Source of the DNA: Saccharomycopsis fibuligera x Saccharomycopsis cf. fibuligera
Taxonomy: Eukaryota > Ascomycota > Saccharomycetes > Ascoideales > Saccharomycopsidaceae
Assembly (NCBI GenBank): GCA_001936135.1
Contig: CP012818.1
Coordinates: forward strand, 806,001 to 870,000
DNA length: 64,000 bases
Direction of reading: 5' to 3'
Part shown: positions 13,301 through 22,356 of the stretch, in pieces
Position numbering within the stretch: the stretch's first letter is position 1
Layout of the letters: every line of letters begins with the position of its first letter
Position numbers and translations under genes: made by a program
The notes under the pieces: generated by a model
What the model was told of the DNA's origin: nothing
What the model saw: the letters and a program-made list of their open reading frames with translations, nothing else
Database searches by the model: none

Positions 13301-13888
13301 CAACAGCGAGTATTGTTGCAACTACAAGATTTTGATCTGAGAGCGACAGGATCATCATGCACCAGCAATCAAAGTGTGACACCATTGAAAAATAAGAGAA
13401 TGACATTCTCTTTGTTATACAACAGCTTTTACAACCAGGAAAATCCAGACAATGGCTGCCAACAGCAGCAACAGCAGCCCATTTCGCGTCAAAGTGTTGC
13501 TTATACTAGTGGTATTAATAAGGCTAGTTATCATTACAGCGGTAGTGTTTGTCATTCAGCAGCTGAATTGAAACATTTTTCTAAGCTTTTGGGTAGTGAT
13601 ATTTTGAGCAATAGATACAGAAAGCTGGTGGATAGTCTGAACGTGCCTTCTTCCAATGATGACAATAATAGCAGTGCCACTAATTGTGGTGGAAAATTAG
13701 ATCCTAAAAGTTTTGAACAGGTTTTCGAAAATGAAAATCCTGGCAACCACTGTAGTAGTAAAGAACATGACAATGGCGATTCTTGTAATGGTATGAGAAA
13801 CCAGTTTTTTGATGAAAAGTATCAGTATCAACAACAAGAAAAGTTGAGAAAGACATTGTTTAATTATGTAACTTGCAAAAATTGCTGA
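10334..13888 (+). CDS. Large low-complexity protein of unknown function
   Basis: I do not recognise this 1184-residue protein. It is rich in Ser, Asn, Gln and Pro, with no membrane segment or signal peptide, so it is probably a largely disordered regulator or scaffold. Non-repetitive islands are: a helical segment FTLDPAIKEEISWLYESSL (about 102-120); an acidic aromatic patch SSDEADWVDVSDDDYVDGD (about 324-342); a basic patch SFKLFFKKNKK (about 414-424); KRNSKRVIFPQSPKQ (about 765-779), whose KRVIF fits the RVxF docking motif for protein phosphatase 1; and RFSVNSFNQNPFRRSNNPFF (about 831-850). The S/DEADW-type patch recalls a similar acidic-Trp patch in the yeast nitrogen regulator Mks1, but I cannot claim homology. 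The start has ATG ATG GGG ATG; the first is taken. Codon structure is continuous, so it is a real gene. Confidence 0.8.
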   Translation: MMGMQTSPSATTTPRTRDNSTNSTTSLSTGILPSPSTALFKHETFCLSLSIPLLSVAETEPIIISGNSINYHHSLDPSMNNKSYNGGDFKKNKNSRVSVISKFTLDPAIKEEISWLYESSLLDSNANSCAKTPAIPVGWITSPHAAVSSPPVNMGRSSSSGDNTNSDSDNIAVPERSPRRLLYQHCNSYNNNSSFLSVTNEGYSSANTYYSSSNTSLASMKKDGAYLNNNSTVSSFADSSSPLHHHPYHGKLASTSRQGSVAVNNGTYLDGKIHESQKYQPNNIGSTPESMIFNNSEFNHHSFILSSGKYPELTPLDTDKDIYSSDEADWVDVSDDDYVDGDAEIINNEKAMELKMSSQRTNAVFNLKKEQEMQRMYGSANLEDVKDFKEPPLQAATKLEKENDKSPKKSSIHSFKLFFKKNKKPEITNSEKEMESNSSQSRKGQLPLPKTKACSRTVSSTAATAVTPTTTSVDVPQNERTIEVTKELKTKETRNHPVSKEIKKNRFEKTNSFIVHNTYDHASKPLPPPIVGKIPLSTNRNNIESNCGSSASLQPAKDIKTNRLKPEIPVNFEHKFSQSRASAFPQPVHLQQNEQEQQKQQPPQPYRKNSLSQSSHQYSQLARIGQPKYQINSTPIMNNYITKQKPVILGSNNNNGNSNVYGDAQFQNSTSSLSSKPTGEPLIIKVPHSLSELNSLISLNPTPVRRTPAIGANILKSPLIQLQPGLSLDSNAHGDAAALKEDASKRKSSQFYFVSSYESQPSKVPPKRNSKRVIFPQSPKQPKIQCDSCSTDMFPISPSLSESDAEDFKQIKEQYLSEPSTPGSIAFSNRFSVNSFNQNPFRRSNNPFFTYAGAAVGADGSTWPANGQNVKVNDNKTVTIKTIKNPQMLGSGYVYYGGRPMSMNSITTMVEKPVVDSNDMNGDSASANNNSTNSTSHNHRSHSTALSTIPDVNEDLEEDAIHEAQTSLIPDDDLNSLQESLNQDYRLKKQQRVLLQLQDFDLRATGSSCTSNQSVTPLKNKRMTFSLLYNSFYNQENPDNGCQQQQQQPISRQSVAYTSGINKASYHYSGSVCHSAAELKHFSKLLGSDILSNRYRKLVDSLNVPSSNDDNNSSATNCGGKLDPKSFEQVFENENPGNHCSSKEHDNGDSCNGMRNQFFDEKYQYQQQEKLRKTLFNYVTCKNC

Positions 13889-14658
13889 TTTTGTGGCTAC
13901 TTGTTTCCTTATTCGTTCTAATTTCATTTGTCTGGTGGTTTCTGTTTGTGTGACTTCTAACTTTCAGTTCCCAATTGTACTTTTATTTCAGTATCTGTCT
14001 TAAAGCTTTATTTAAATATATTTTGCATGCACTAATTGGAGAATTGCACTGATTCATATAAATCAGCTATCATTTGTAAAAACTTGTTTTTTTAATAATT
14101 CTCTCTCATTTTTAACTAAACAGCAAACTTGTAATTTATGGAAAAACGAGAAAAGCACTTAATATACCACCAAAGAAAGAAAAAAAAAAAATAAAGAGAA
14201 AAAAGAAAAAACTCTTTTTTTCCCATGATACATAGTTAAACGTTGTCTATTGTTGCCTCTCCATCATGAAATTTAAATTGGTTGTTCAATGTCTTCTGAT
14301 AAAGAGAACTTCAAAGGCAAATAACTGCTAGGGAGATACTTTTTGTAGAACCATAAAATACTGAAAATAAGCTAAGATACCATGTTGCAAGCATTAAGAG
14401 AGCCCTGAGTGTAATATGAAGAATGGTTCAGCGCAACAGAGACATGCTAAATTGGGATGGAACTACGCTGTTAAGGTTATAGTTTTATACTGCCAATCTG
14501 GCAACTGAGCTGTCGTATAATGACTTGAACAAAAAAATGTCCCTTCGTAGTAAATTTAGTGTTCTAGCTATGTGTATAAATTGTAACAACCAGCAAAATT
14601 TTTGTAAGTTAACAGTCTGCCATCTTAGGAAATGTTGAGCAGAGGTCAGACAAAATAA

Positions 14659-14660
<2 letters not shown>

Positions 14661-14695
<35 letters not shown>
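14661..14695. repeat. 35-base homopolymeric A tract
   Basis: An uninterrupted run of 35 A, the longest homopolymer in the window. Similar shorter poly-A/T tracts occur at many intergenic sites (for example about 857-880, 9622-9650, 25262-25286, 25569-25593 and 62119-62146). Such tracts are typical nucleosome-excluding promoter elements in yeasts; exact length may vary between clones or assemblies. Confidence 0.85.
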
Positions 14696-14697
<2 letters not shown>

Positions 14698-15286
14698 AGA
14701 AATGAGCAAAAACCTGGGGATGTCCCGAAGCTGGGCAGTTAGCAAATGAGGAACTCGGTAAACCATTTATGATTTCCCGATGGACTTAAACAGCCATAAA
14801 TGAAATCGTAGCTGATAGCACCAACAACTGTCGTCATTGATTTGCGCCTTTTTTTTTCTTTTTCTTTTCCATTTTCGTTTTCGTGTTATCTTCTCACAGT
14901 TTGTTCCCCGTAGAAGTATATGTTATTATTTCTTCTCTTGACACATACTTATATAGGAAATAAGGCCATCGGGAGCTTAATTGATTTTTAGCGAACTGGT
15001 GCCAGCGTAAAGCGAGCGGGGGCCAACAAGACAGTCACTAAGTTGAGATATGTACCCCGGAAAAGCAAAAATGATGGTGACAAACAATACACAAAGACTC
15101 TAAACAAAACAGCACTATTTCACAACTTCTTGGATGCTAGATAGTAGCGTATGTGGGCCTCTTCATATACTGCCAGTATTTTCGATGTTGCAATAGAAGA
15201 AGAGATTACCACATAAATGCAGCAAGAGACACGATCCTGCAGTTACCAACCTTGCAGCGCGTCATGTACCCCATACTGCCCGTTTG

Positions 15287-15323
<37 letters not shown>

Positions 15324-15330
15324 GTAGTAT
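15287..15330. repeat. Imperfect TTA microsatellite
   Basis: A run of ATT/TTA triplets interrupted by TTAG variants, lying about 320 bp upstream of the permease start codon. It is a simple sequence repeat with no coding role visible. Confidence 0.8.
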
Positions 15331-15648
15331 ACTGATATTGGAGCTAGCGGTCTTGCGGTGAATGCCGCAAGCGCCAGTGGAGAAACTGAGTGGTGACAAC
15401 ATCACGGGTATTCGCTAATGTCTTAGGCTATTTCGGTGCGGTGGTGGTTGTATTTGTCGGGATTGGATACATGTATATAAGCTAGCCAAGTGTTCCTCAA
15501 GATGGGATTACTGGAAAAAATGTAAAAATCAAATTCACTTCATTTTAATTTTGTTCAGTTTGGCAAATCGTTTAAAACCAGTCATCAACTTTTGCCCTCT
15601 ATAGAATTTGGTGTGTCTATTACTAATTAGTCATATATATTATCTGAA

Positions 15649-17196
15649 ATGGCTGAAGAAAAGCCTTCTATTGACCATGTTGAGTCCAAGGATTCTGCTA
15701 TCAAGGCAGATATTGAAAAACTTGATCTTGCCACTAACCATGCCGGTATTGATACAGAAGTGGCTAGATATGCTCTTGAAAAGATTGACATTGCTCCTGA
15801 AGAAAACCAGCGACTTCTCAGAAAGATTGATTACCGTATCTTACCTGCTATGGTTATCACTTACATGATTCAGGCATTAGATAAAGGCACTATGTCCTTT
15901 GCATCTATTATGGGTATTAGAGAAGATGCTAATTTGAAGGGTCAAGACTATTCATGGCTTACTACTTGTGTTTACTTGGCAATCTTGGTTTCAGAATATC
16001 CAACCAACTATTTGATTCAAAGGCTCCCAGTTGCCAAATATTTGAGTATCTCTATTGTCCTTTGGGGGCTAGTTCTTGCATTGCAAGCATCGACAAAGAA
16101 GTTTGCAGCTTTAGTAGTTTTGCGCTGTCTTTTGGGAGTTTTTGAATCGTGCTGCCAACCATTATTTATGATGATGTCAGGAATGTGGTATAAAAGAGAA
16201 GAACAAGCAAGGACAATTAGTTGGTGGTATGCTATGAATGGTGTCAATCAGATCATTGGTGGTTTATTAGCTTACTGTTTTAGTTTAATTAAAAATGCAA
16301 GCCTAAAAAGTTGGCAAGTTTTGTTTTTGGTCTATGGTTGTGTTTCCATTGCTTGGGGATTTGTTGTGCTTTGGATCGTGCCGGATTCCCCAATGAAGGC
16401 CAAATGCTTCTCCGAAGATGAAAAAAAGAAAATGGTGGAACGTGTTCGTGAAAACCAAACTGGTATTCAAAATCGTCATTTTAAATGGTACCAGGCTAAA
16501 GAAGCACTCATGGATTACCAAACTTATGCTTATGCCATGATCCAATTTTGTGTCTGTTTGCCAAGTGGCGGTCTAGGCGCTTATATCGGGATCATTATTA
16601 ACAGTTTTGGATTCACAGTGTTACAAACTCAACTTCTCTCAATGGTTTTAGGTGTGTATATTATTATTTTACTCTTTAGTTCTGCATACTTGTCACGCAA
16701 ATTTGGTAACGATACTCTAATTATGCTACTTTATTTGATTCCTTCTATTGTTGGCGGTGTCATTTTGATTTCAGTGCAATATGACCACACTGTGAAGACT
16801 CAAGCGTTGTTATTATTTGCATACTATTTGCAATATTCATATTGGGGTACTGCTAATTTATCGATGTCTTTGATCACCAGAAACGTTGCTGGTGCTTCAA
16901 AGAAAACCGTCACTACTGCCACTACGTTCGTGTTTTTCTGTGTGGGGAATGCAGCTGGACCTCAAACTTTTAGAGAAAAAGATGCGCCACGGTACATGCC
17001 GGCCTTTGCTACTGCATTGGTATGTTATGCTGTCTGTATTATTGTTGTTGCAGTGCTTAGAATTGTGTTCATGAGAAGAAATAAATGGAGAGACGCAAAG
17101 ACAGAGAGAGGAGAGATTATTAGAGATGAAAACTTGGAACATGCTTTTGATGATATGACTGATATGGAAAACTTAAATTTCAGATACAGTTATTAG
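15649..17196 (+). CDS. MFS permease of the anion:cation symporter family (Dal5/Tna1 type)
   Basis: The 515-residue product is a twelve-helix major facilitator of the fungal allantoate/nicotinate permease group (ACS family; Dal5, Tna1, Yct1 and relatives). Family hallmarks are visible: a hydrophilic N-terminal tail of about 60 residues, the motif LLRKIDYRILPAMVITYMIQALDK entering helix 1, SWLTTCVYLAILVSEYPTNYLIQRLP in helix 2 and its loop, RCLLGVFESCCQPLF in helix 4-5, MWYKREEQARTISWWYAMNG, then the central cytosolic loop and six further helices ending near residue 470. Substrate cannot be told; organic anions such as allantoate, ureidosuccinate, nicotinate, cysteine or other carboxylates are typical. 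I read every codon and found no CTG, in a leucine-rich protein. It stands alone, with no pathway genes next to it. Confidence 0.9.
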   Translation: MAEEKPSIDHVESKDSAIKADIEKLDLATNHAGIDTEVARYALEKIDIAPEENQRLLRKIDYRILPAMVITYMIQALDKGTMSFASIMGIREDANLKGQDYSWLTTCVYLAILVSEYPTNYLIQRLPVAKYLSISIVLWGLVLALQASTKKFAALVVLRCLLGVFESCCQPLFMMMSGMWYKREEQARTISWWYAMNGVNQIIGGLLAYCFSLIKNASLKSWQVLFLVYGCVSIAWGFVVLWIVPDSPMKAKCFSEDEKKKMVERVRENQTGIQNRHFKWYQAKEALMDYQTYAYAMIQFCVCLPSGGLGAYIGIIINSFGFTVLQTQLLSMVLGVYIIILLFSSAYLSRKFGNDTLIMLLYLIPSIVGGVILISVQYDHTVKTQALLLFAYYLQYSYWGTANLSMSLITRNVAGASKKTVTTATTFVFFCVGNAAGPQTFREKDAPRYMPAFATALVCYAVCIIVVAVLRIVFMRRNKWRDAKTERGEIIRDENLEHAFDDMTDMENLNFRYSY

Positions 17197-18658
17197 TTTG
17201 AGACATTGCATTTATCAGTTCAAATTTTTGTTATTCCCTTTTCGTTTTTTTACTGGTGTTGATGAGGTTTTTGATTCTCCTATAACTGTAAGTGTTTCGT
17301 TATTATCTTTTTATTCAGCTTCACGATTGCTTTTTTTTTTTTTTTTTTTGTTTTTGTTTTTGCTATATCCCTTTATATTTCATTTACTTATTTGAATACA
17401 TTTCTATATAAATTATTAGTTCTTGTGCGCTGCTACCTTTTGCGCTTTTCTACTTTTCTGACGGAGTGAGAAGTGTGTCATTAAGGCTACACATATACTA
17501 TTATCCTCAAACTCAAAGCACAAAAAACCGAGACTCTGAAACCTGTTCTAAAGAGAGAAACCTTGATTCCTTTTACACTATTGACTAAATTTTTATACAA
17601 ACTGACAGTCTGCCACAAAGGTTCTCACATAATAAAGAATAGCAGGGAAGTATTCAAAGCAATCTATGAATATAAATCTAGGACAGAGCCAAAGTCTTGG
17701 TTCGCTCTAGAGGTGTATTTAAAGTCAAAAAAAAAAAAAAAAGACTTAACAATAACACTCCCATACAAATGAGGAGTGCTAGGGCCAAAGGCTTCTAGTA
17801 TCTTTATATCAAATGAAGGATTAACAGGAAATCCCATTTTTTGTAACATTATAACAAGATTAAATGGAAATAGCCGAGTTATCAATAACAATAAAAGTTG
17901 TAAAAAATATTGGGAAGTGGAGTCAAATGCAATGTATCTCGAAATGAAAGAGAGAATATACTATTTAAAAAGAGCCATAGTGAGGCCCAGTTTAAATTTA
18001 TTGCAAACCCGGAAAACAAAACAGAGTAACAATTTGAAGATTCAAAATTAATTTGGTTAAAATAATGCAATATATTACTGCAAAATATCCTATGTCAAAG
18101 AATTAATGCATTTTATTTTTAGCCGATAGGTAAAATGTGACATGCAGTGTGTCTGACTATCGTCATACAACTAACATTATTATTCAGCTGATTTTAAACA
18201 CTACGCAAAATTGCAATAATAGCAAACTTTTCAGAGTCACGTTAACTTTTGTTTTTCTGAAGCAGTAAAAATTATAGATATGCATTAAATTAGTTGAGAA
18301 AAAAATCAAAGCAAGGCAAAAAGAAAAAAAAAAAAGAAAAAAAAAAATTAAGAATAGAAAAAAAAAAAAGAGGAGATGCAAACAAAATATTAAATAATTT
18401 TCTAAAGAGAGAATTTAGACTAGCAAAGAAGCTTAGCAAACAAAAATTGAATAAAAAGACTCATATTTTTCACTAGAATGATAGCAACTAGTAGTGTACA
18501 GTAATCCACAAAAGTTAGTTTAGCTAAGAGCTAAACAAGATATCCACTAAGCAACTTTCTCAGACAGAGGAATGAAAAAAATGGTATAGAGCTTGAAAGA
18601 ATTAAAAAACTGGCTGAAGAAAGAAAGAAATTGCGATAGAAAGAAATTAAAAAATTTC
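17197..18658. other. Convergent intergenic region after the permease gene
   Basis: AT-rich interval with T-runs (17333-17349) and A-runs (17730-17743, 18326-18372). Small frames on both strands (17563-17772, 17664-17891, 17776-18051, 17882-18070) overlap each other and carry no recognisable domain. Nothing functional is supported. Confidence 0.4.
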
Positions 18659-19393
18659 TCACATGAAGAAAATAGCGGCACCGATGACAAAACCAGCAAA
18701 TGAACCAGCATTTTTATGGTTGAGAATGGCACCGTTGGTGCTGGACAGATTAGTAGAAGTACTGGAAGTTGTTGTAATAGAGAAATCAGTAGTATAACTA
18801 GCAATACTTGAATCAGTGGTTGGTGTACTGGAGGAATCAGTAGTATAACTAGCAAGGCTTGAATTAGTGGTTGGTGTAGATGCAGTCAAATCTGTCACAT
18901 CAGAAATTGTCACGTACTGGGTGCTTGAGCTCGAAGTACTTTCACTAATGTAGTAAGTATGTGGCTTTCCACCATTGTCATAAGTAGTCGAAGTGTATTT
19001 TATATGTGGGTCTTGCTTAATGTAAGCAGTCACCAAAAGGCCTTTGTCATCATATGAGGAGGTTGTATAGTAGACCTCATTGCTAACTACTTGAGTTTCT
19101 TGGTAGGTGGTAGTATGGGTGAAAGTTTCAACTGCAATATTTGAAGGAGCAGTGGTGGTGGTAGCATGGCCACCTTCAATGGAAGTGGTAAGCCACCCAT
19201 TTGGAGCAGTGGAAACAATGGTCTTTGTACCATCAACAATCGTGCTGTAAACAAGGTCATTTTCGCTGTTTATGCTGGCATCAGCTGGAACAAAACTTGT
19301 CACGCCTGTAACAGTCTGGACAAACTTGTTGATGGTAGTAGCAGAAGCAATGCTAGCAAGCAAAGAAATGAGAACAGTGTCAGTGAATTGCAT
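18659..19393 (-). CDS. Putative GPI-anchored Ser/Thr-rich cell-wall protein
   Basis: The 244-residue product has the layout of a yeast GPI-anchored wall protein. Residues 1-19 (MQFTDTVLISLLASIASAT) form a signal peptide. The body is rich in Thr, Ser and Tyr, suited to heavy O-mannosylation. The C-terminus has a hydrophobic tail AGSFAGFVIGAAIFFM preceded by small residues (SSTNGA), a plausible omega site. Two near-identical copies of a 16-17 residue unit ending in ASYTTD lie at about 169-203. No catalytic domain is visible, and I cannot match it to a named Pga or Als/Hyr-type protein. The role is inferred to be structural or surface-related. The gene ends in TGA-less reading to the stop at 18659-18661 and overlaps no other supported gene. 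Confidence 0.8.
   Translation of the reverse strand: MQFTDTVLISLLASIASATTINKFVQTVTGVTSFVPADASINSENDLVYSTIVDGTKTIVSTAPNGWLTTSIEGGHATTTTAPSNIAVETFTHTTTYQETQVVSNEVYYTTSSYDDKGLLVTAYIKQDPHIKYTSTTYDNGGKPHTYYISESTSSSSTQYVTISDVTDLTASTPTTNSSLASYTTDSSSTPTTDSSIASYTTDFSITTTSSTSTNLSSTNGAILNHKNAGSFAGFVIGAAIFFM
18775..18875 (-). repeat. Tandem repeat inside the GPI-protein gene
   Basis: Two copies of about 48-51 bp, nearly identical at the DNA level, encode the repeated Thr/Ser unit that contains ASYTTD. Such in-frame repeats in wall-protein genes often vary in copy number between strains. Confidence 0.65.
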
Positions 19394-20968
19394 TTTTGAC
19401 TGATATGTGTTTCTTTTGTTCTGTAATGAGTATAAAGCAAAATTGGAATGCTGGACAAAAGAGTGAAATTGTTTTGGTTGATTCTTATAACAAAATAATA
19501 AAACAAAAAAGAAAAGTTACAAAAGACGTACCTTGTTTATATATATGTATTAATATTATGGATAAAAGGTATAATTTTATTTTATTTTATTTTATTTTTT
19601 TTTTTTGCAAAGTGCTATTTTTGATAATTTGCATAACGCTAAGTTAATTAGTGTTCATGCATGCCAGAACATTTCCATAGTTCAGTCATGTAACGCCGCT
19701 TAATGGATACCATTATGTGGTGCTATCGAAATAAATTTCAGCATTGAACAAGCAAAAGCTAACAAAAGCTGCTAGAAACTCCCTGATGTCCATTCTAAGC
19801 CAACTTTTACCTGAGACATAGTAGTCAGGATTATAGAAACCGGAGGGCCCTTCTCATTTACTAGTGGAAATTGTGGTTTTTAGGTTGTGCTTTAATTGAT
19901 TCTTGTGATGGAATTTTTCGACTTTCATTATAGTCAGCTTTTTATTAGCTTGAAATGAAATGCAATACTTTTGACACACTTTCAAGCTTAATTAATGTTA
20001 TGTGAAAGTTGACAAAATTTGGCTACACCTCAATTTTTTTCATCTTTTGTCGTTGCTTTCACTAAACGTGATGCCACTATTAAATCCATTGTGTATCCTT
20101 GAATTTGTGGCCTACTGTTATCAAACAGGCTTAAAACCCTGTTTAACGGTAATAACTAAATCGAGCGAACGGCATACTCATAAGATCATACACGCGATAC
20201 AGCCGTAGTGTTAAAAGACTGGAATCCAACTATGCCTAAATAAGCACCAACGCTTTCAGCTGCCTGTATCAGCGGCCATAAGCCATAAAGAAAAAGGAAA
20301 TGGTCCTAATTAGGAGCCTTGGAGTTTGTCCTTAACCGAAGCTAACTATATTGGCGGCCTTGCTAACCATACTCAAGAAATTTTATATAGACACATGCCG
20401 ATTGAGAATATTTCTTATAAACTTCTGTTTTAGAAAAGTAACATTATGCAAGTAAATGATTAATCATGTAAGATGTACTATTATGCTAGCACCAGTATCA
20501 GTCGCTAATAGTCATAACACGAGAACTTGAGGTAGCATAACTATGCATTTCTACGCTTTTATAGTTACGTGCTTTTATGTTCACTGCCACCTTTTGTTTA
20601 AAAATGTATCACATGACGTGGCTGATGTATTTATTATCCACAAGCAGCGATGAAGCAGCTGCGCATCATTTAGTGAAGAGTAAATACAAAGTGCAGAGAC
20701 AAAAGCTAACGAGTGAAGAGTTAAACAGTCCAAAAACGGCAGCAGAAGCGTTATAAAGCCAATGACTGGATACCAAAACATATTCACTTTATTTTAAAAT
20801 TCTTTATTATACTAATAAGACAAACAAGGAAACAAATAAAGGAAACATTACTGAGCTTCGTTATAAAATTGGTTGTGTATTATTATAAATCAGAATCAGC
20901 ATTATCCTCGATATCGTCATCGCACAGGACTGCCAGTAACGATTCATATCAAAAGTATTTAGAAGTTA
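19394..20968. other. Divergent intergenic region between the GPI-protein gene and ALG13
   Basis: About 1.6 kb forming the promoters of two divergent genes. It has a TTTTA repeat at about 19577-19600 followed by poly-T. Short frames (20002-20208, 20581-20787 and 20869-21063, the last overlapping the ALG13 start in another frame) have no recognisable features. No RNA gene is seen. Confidence 0.4.
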
Positions 20969-21811
20969 TTGAAAACCATGGCAACGACTATACTAGTAAC
21001 CACTGGAGCCACTGCGACTTTCATCGATTTGATCAAATTTGCGGTATCCGATACGTTTCTTGATTACGTGGCTCGCAAAGGCTTCAGTAGGTTGATTATA
21101 CAGTATGGGAATGATCAAAGCATAATTGAGCAAAGAGTGGGACATGACAATAGCCTTGTACCGTTGCTGGATAATAATAGTAACAACAGCGATAAGGATA
21201 AATACAGAGAACCCCTCAATCCCACTCGCGATGAAAGGACTACTACGACTTTAGCAAACGCACAAAATAAAGATCATAGCTGCAATAAAAATCAGCAACA
21301 AAGCGGCACGACACCAAGTGAACAAAACTACGATGCACATAGCAAGAAGAATAGTAATAATAATAAGCAAAAAACGCTGCTTCGGGTGTTTAAGCATAGT
21401 AGAAGCTCACTAATCATTGAGTCCTATGCTTTTAACAGCAATCTCCTAGAAGATTTAGCTAATGCTCAAGTGGTGGTATCGCATTCAGGTACAGGGTCTA
21501 TATTGGATGCTCTTAGATTGAAGAAACCGCTCCTTGTGGTAGTTAATGAAAAATTAATGGATAATCATCAAATAGAAATTGCCAGTATGTTGCAAGAGAT
21601 GCAATTGCTTGTTTATTTTCAATTTCAGACACAAAATAAGCAACTTGAGGAGCACATTTCAGTTGATTCAAGAGAGCATGTAAATAATTACAGGCTATTA
21701 CTTGATAAGTTGGATCAACTTATTGAAGGAACAACCAAGTTAAGAATCTTGCCGCCGCCTAATTCAAATGCATTAAATGATGTTATAAATCAAGAGTTAG
21801 GATATGTGTAA
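20969..21811 (+). CDS. ALG13: UDP-GlcNAc transferase catalytic subunit Alg13 with an insertion
   Basis: The 280-residue product matches Alg13, which with the membrane subunit Alg14 adds the second GlcNAc to dolichol-PP-GlcNAc on the cytosolic face of the ER, an early step of N-glycosylation. The N-terminus ILVTTGATATFIDLIKFAVS corresponds to the family's G-A-T loop, followed by FSRLIIQYGND. The C-terminal half has the conserved VVVSHSGTGSILDALRLKKP motif (about residues 170-189) and LMDNHQIEIA. Between the halves, residues about 65-135 form an Asn/Ser/Lys-rich insertion missing from the 202-residue S. cerevisiae protein. ATG at 20969 opens the frame; the ATG at 20978 is equally plausible as the start. 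Identification is firm. Confidence 0.92.
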   Translation: MKTMATTILVTTGATATFIDLIKFAVSDTFLDYVARKGFSRLIIQYGNDQSIIEQRVGHDNSLVPLLDNNSNNSDKDKYREPLNPTRDERTTTTLANAQNKDHSCNKNQQQSGTTPSEQNYDAHSKKNSNNNKQKTLLRVFKHSRSSLIIESYAFNSNLLEDLANAQVVVSHSGTGSILDALRLKKPLLVVVNEKLMDNHQIEIASMLQEMQLLVYFQFQTQNKQLEEHISVDSREHVNNYRLLLDKLDQLIEGTTKLRILPPPNSNALNDVINQELGYV

Positions 21812-22356
21812 TAATAATTGGAAACTTATACGATGTTTCAAAATAGTAGATTTTTTTGCTTTCTATTTTTTGTTTTTGTAATGATTGTTTTTTAAAAGTT
21901 TGTCTAAGCTGTAGACACAATTTTAAGCATACCCTGACCAAAGACAGGACTGAAGCTTTTCATTAGTAGTCTTTTACTTTTCAGTATTATGCTTATGCCC
22001 AACTCATTACAATACGACGGTAGACCGTTGAAATTATGGTACTCATATTACCGAGCTTTACGCGACAATTTAAACTACAATGTTGTTTTTGTAGTTGAAC
22101 TCACTCCCCTAGAAAGGAACTAATCATTTTGTGGCACTTAAATAACTAAAGGCTGTTAGCATACCACATCAACTGAAAATATAGGATAGAGTTAATAGCA
22201 TGTTTTTATCAAAAACTTAACATAAATTACCCTAAAGAGAGTTTACTTCTCAATTTGCTTCATTAAAGTACACTAGTGTTTATAAATTGTAATTCATCTA
22301 GTCATTTATTTTCTAATTACTAATAATTATGAACATGAACATGATAACTATTAGCA
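21812..22356. other. Convergent intergenic region between ALG13 and CTF4
   Basis: A 545-bp AT-rich shared 3' flank. No gene, RNA signature or repeat beyond short T-runs is visible. Confidence 0.5.

Larger units (their letters stand above)
13889..15648. other. Intergenic region before the permease gene
   Basis: About 1.8 kb without a supported gene. It holds an uninterrupted run of 35 A at 14661-14695, purine-rich tracts near 14175-14215, and an imperfect TTA/TTAG trinucleotide repeat at 15287-15330. A 93-codon minus frame at 14485-14766 reads through the poly-A run as poly-Phe and is rejected. A TATATAA lies at about 15474-15480, about 170 bp before the permease start. Confidence 0.45.
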
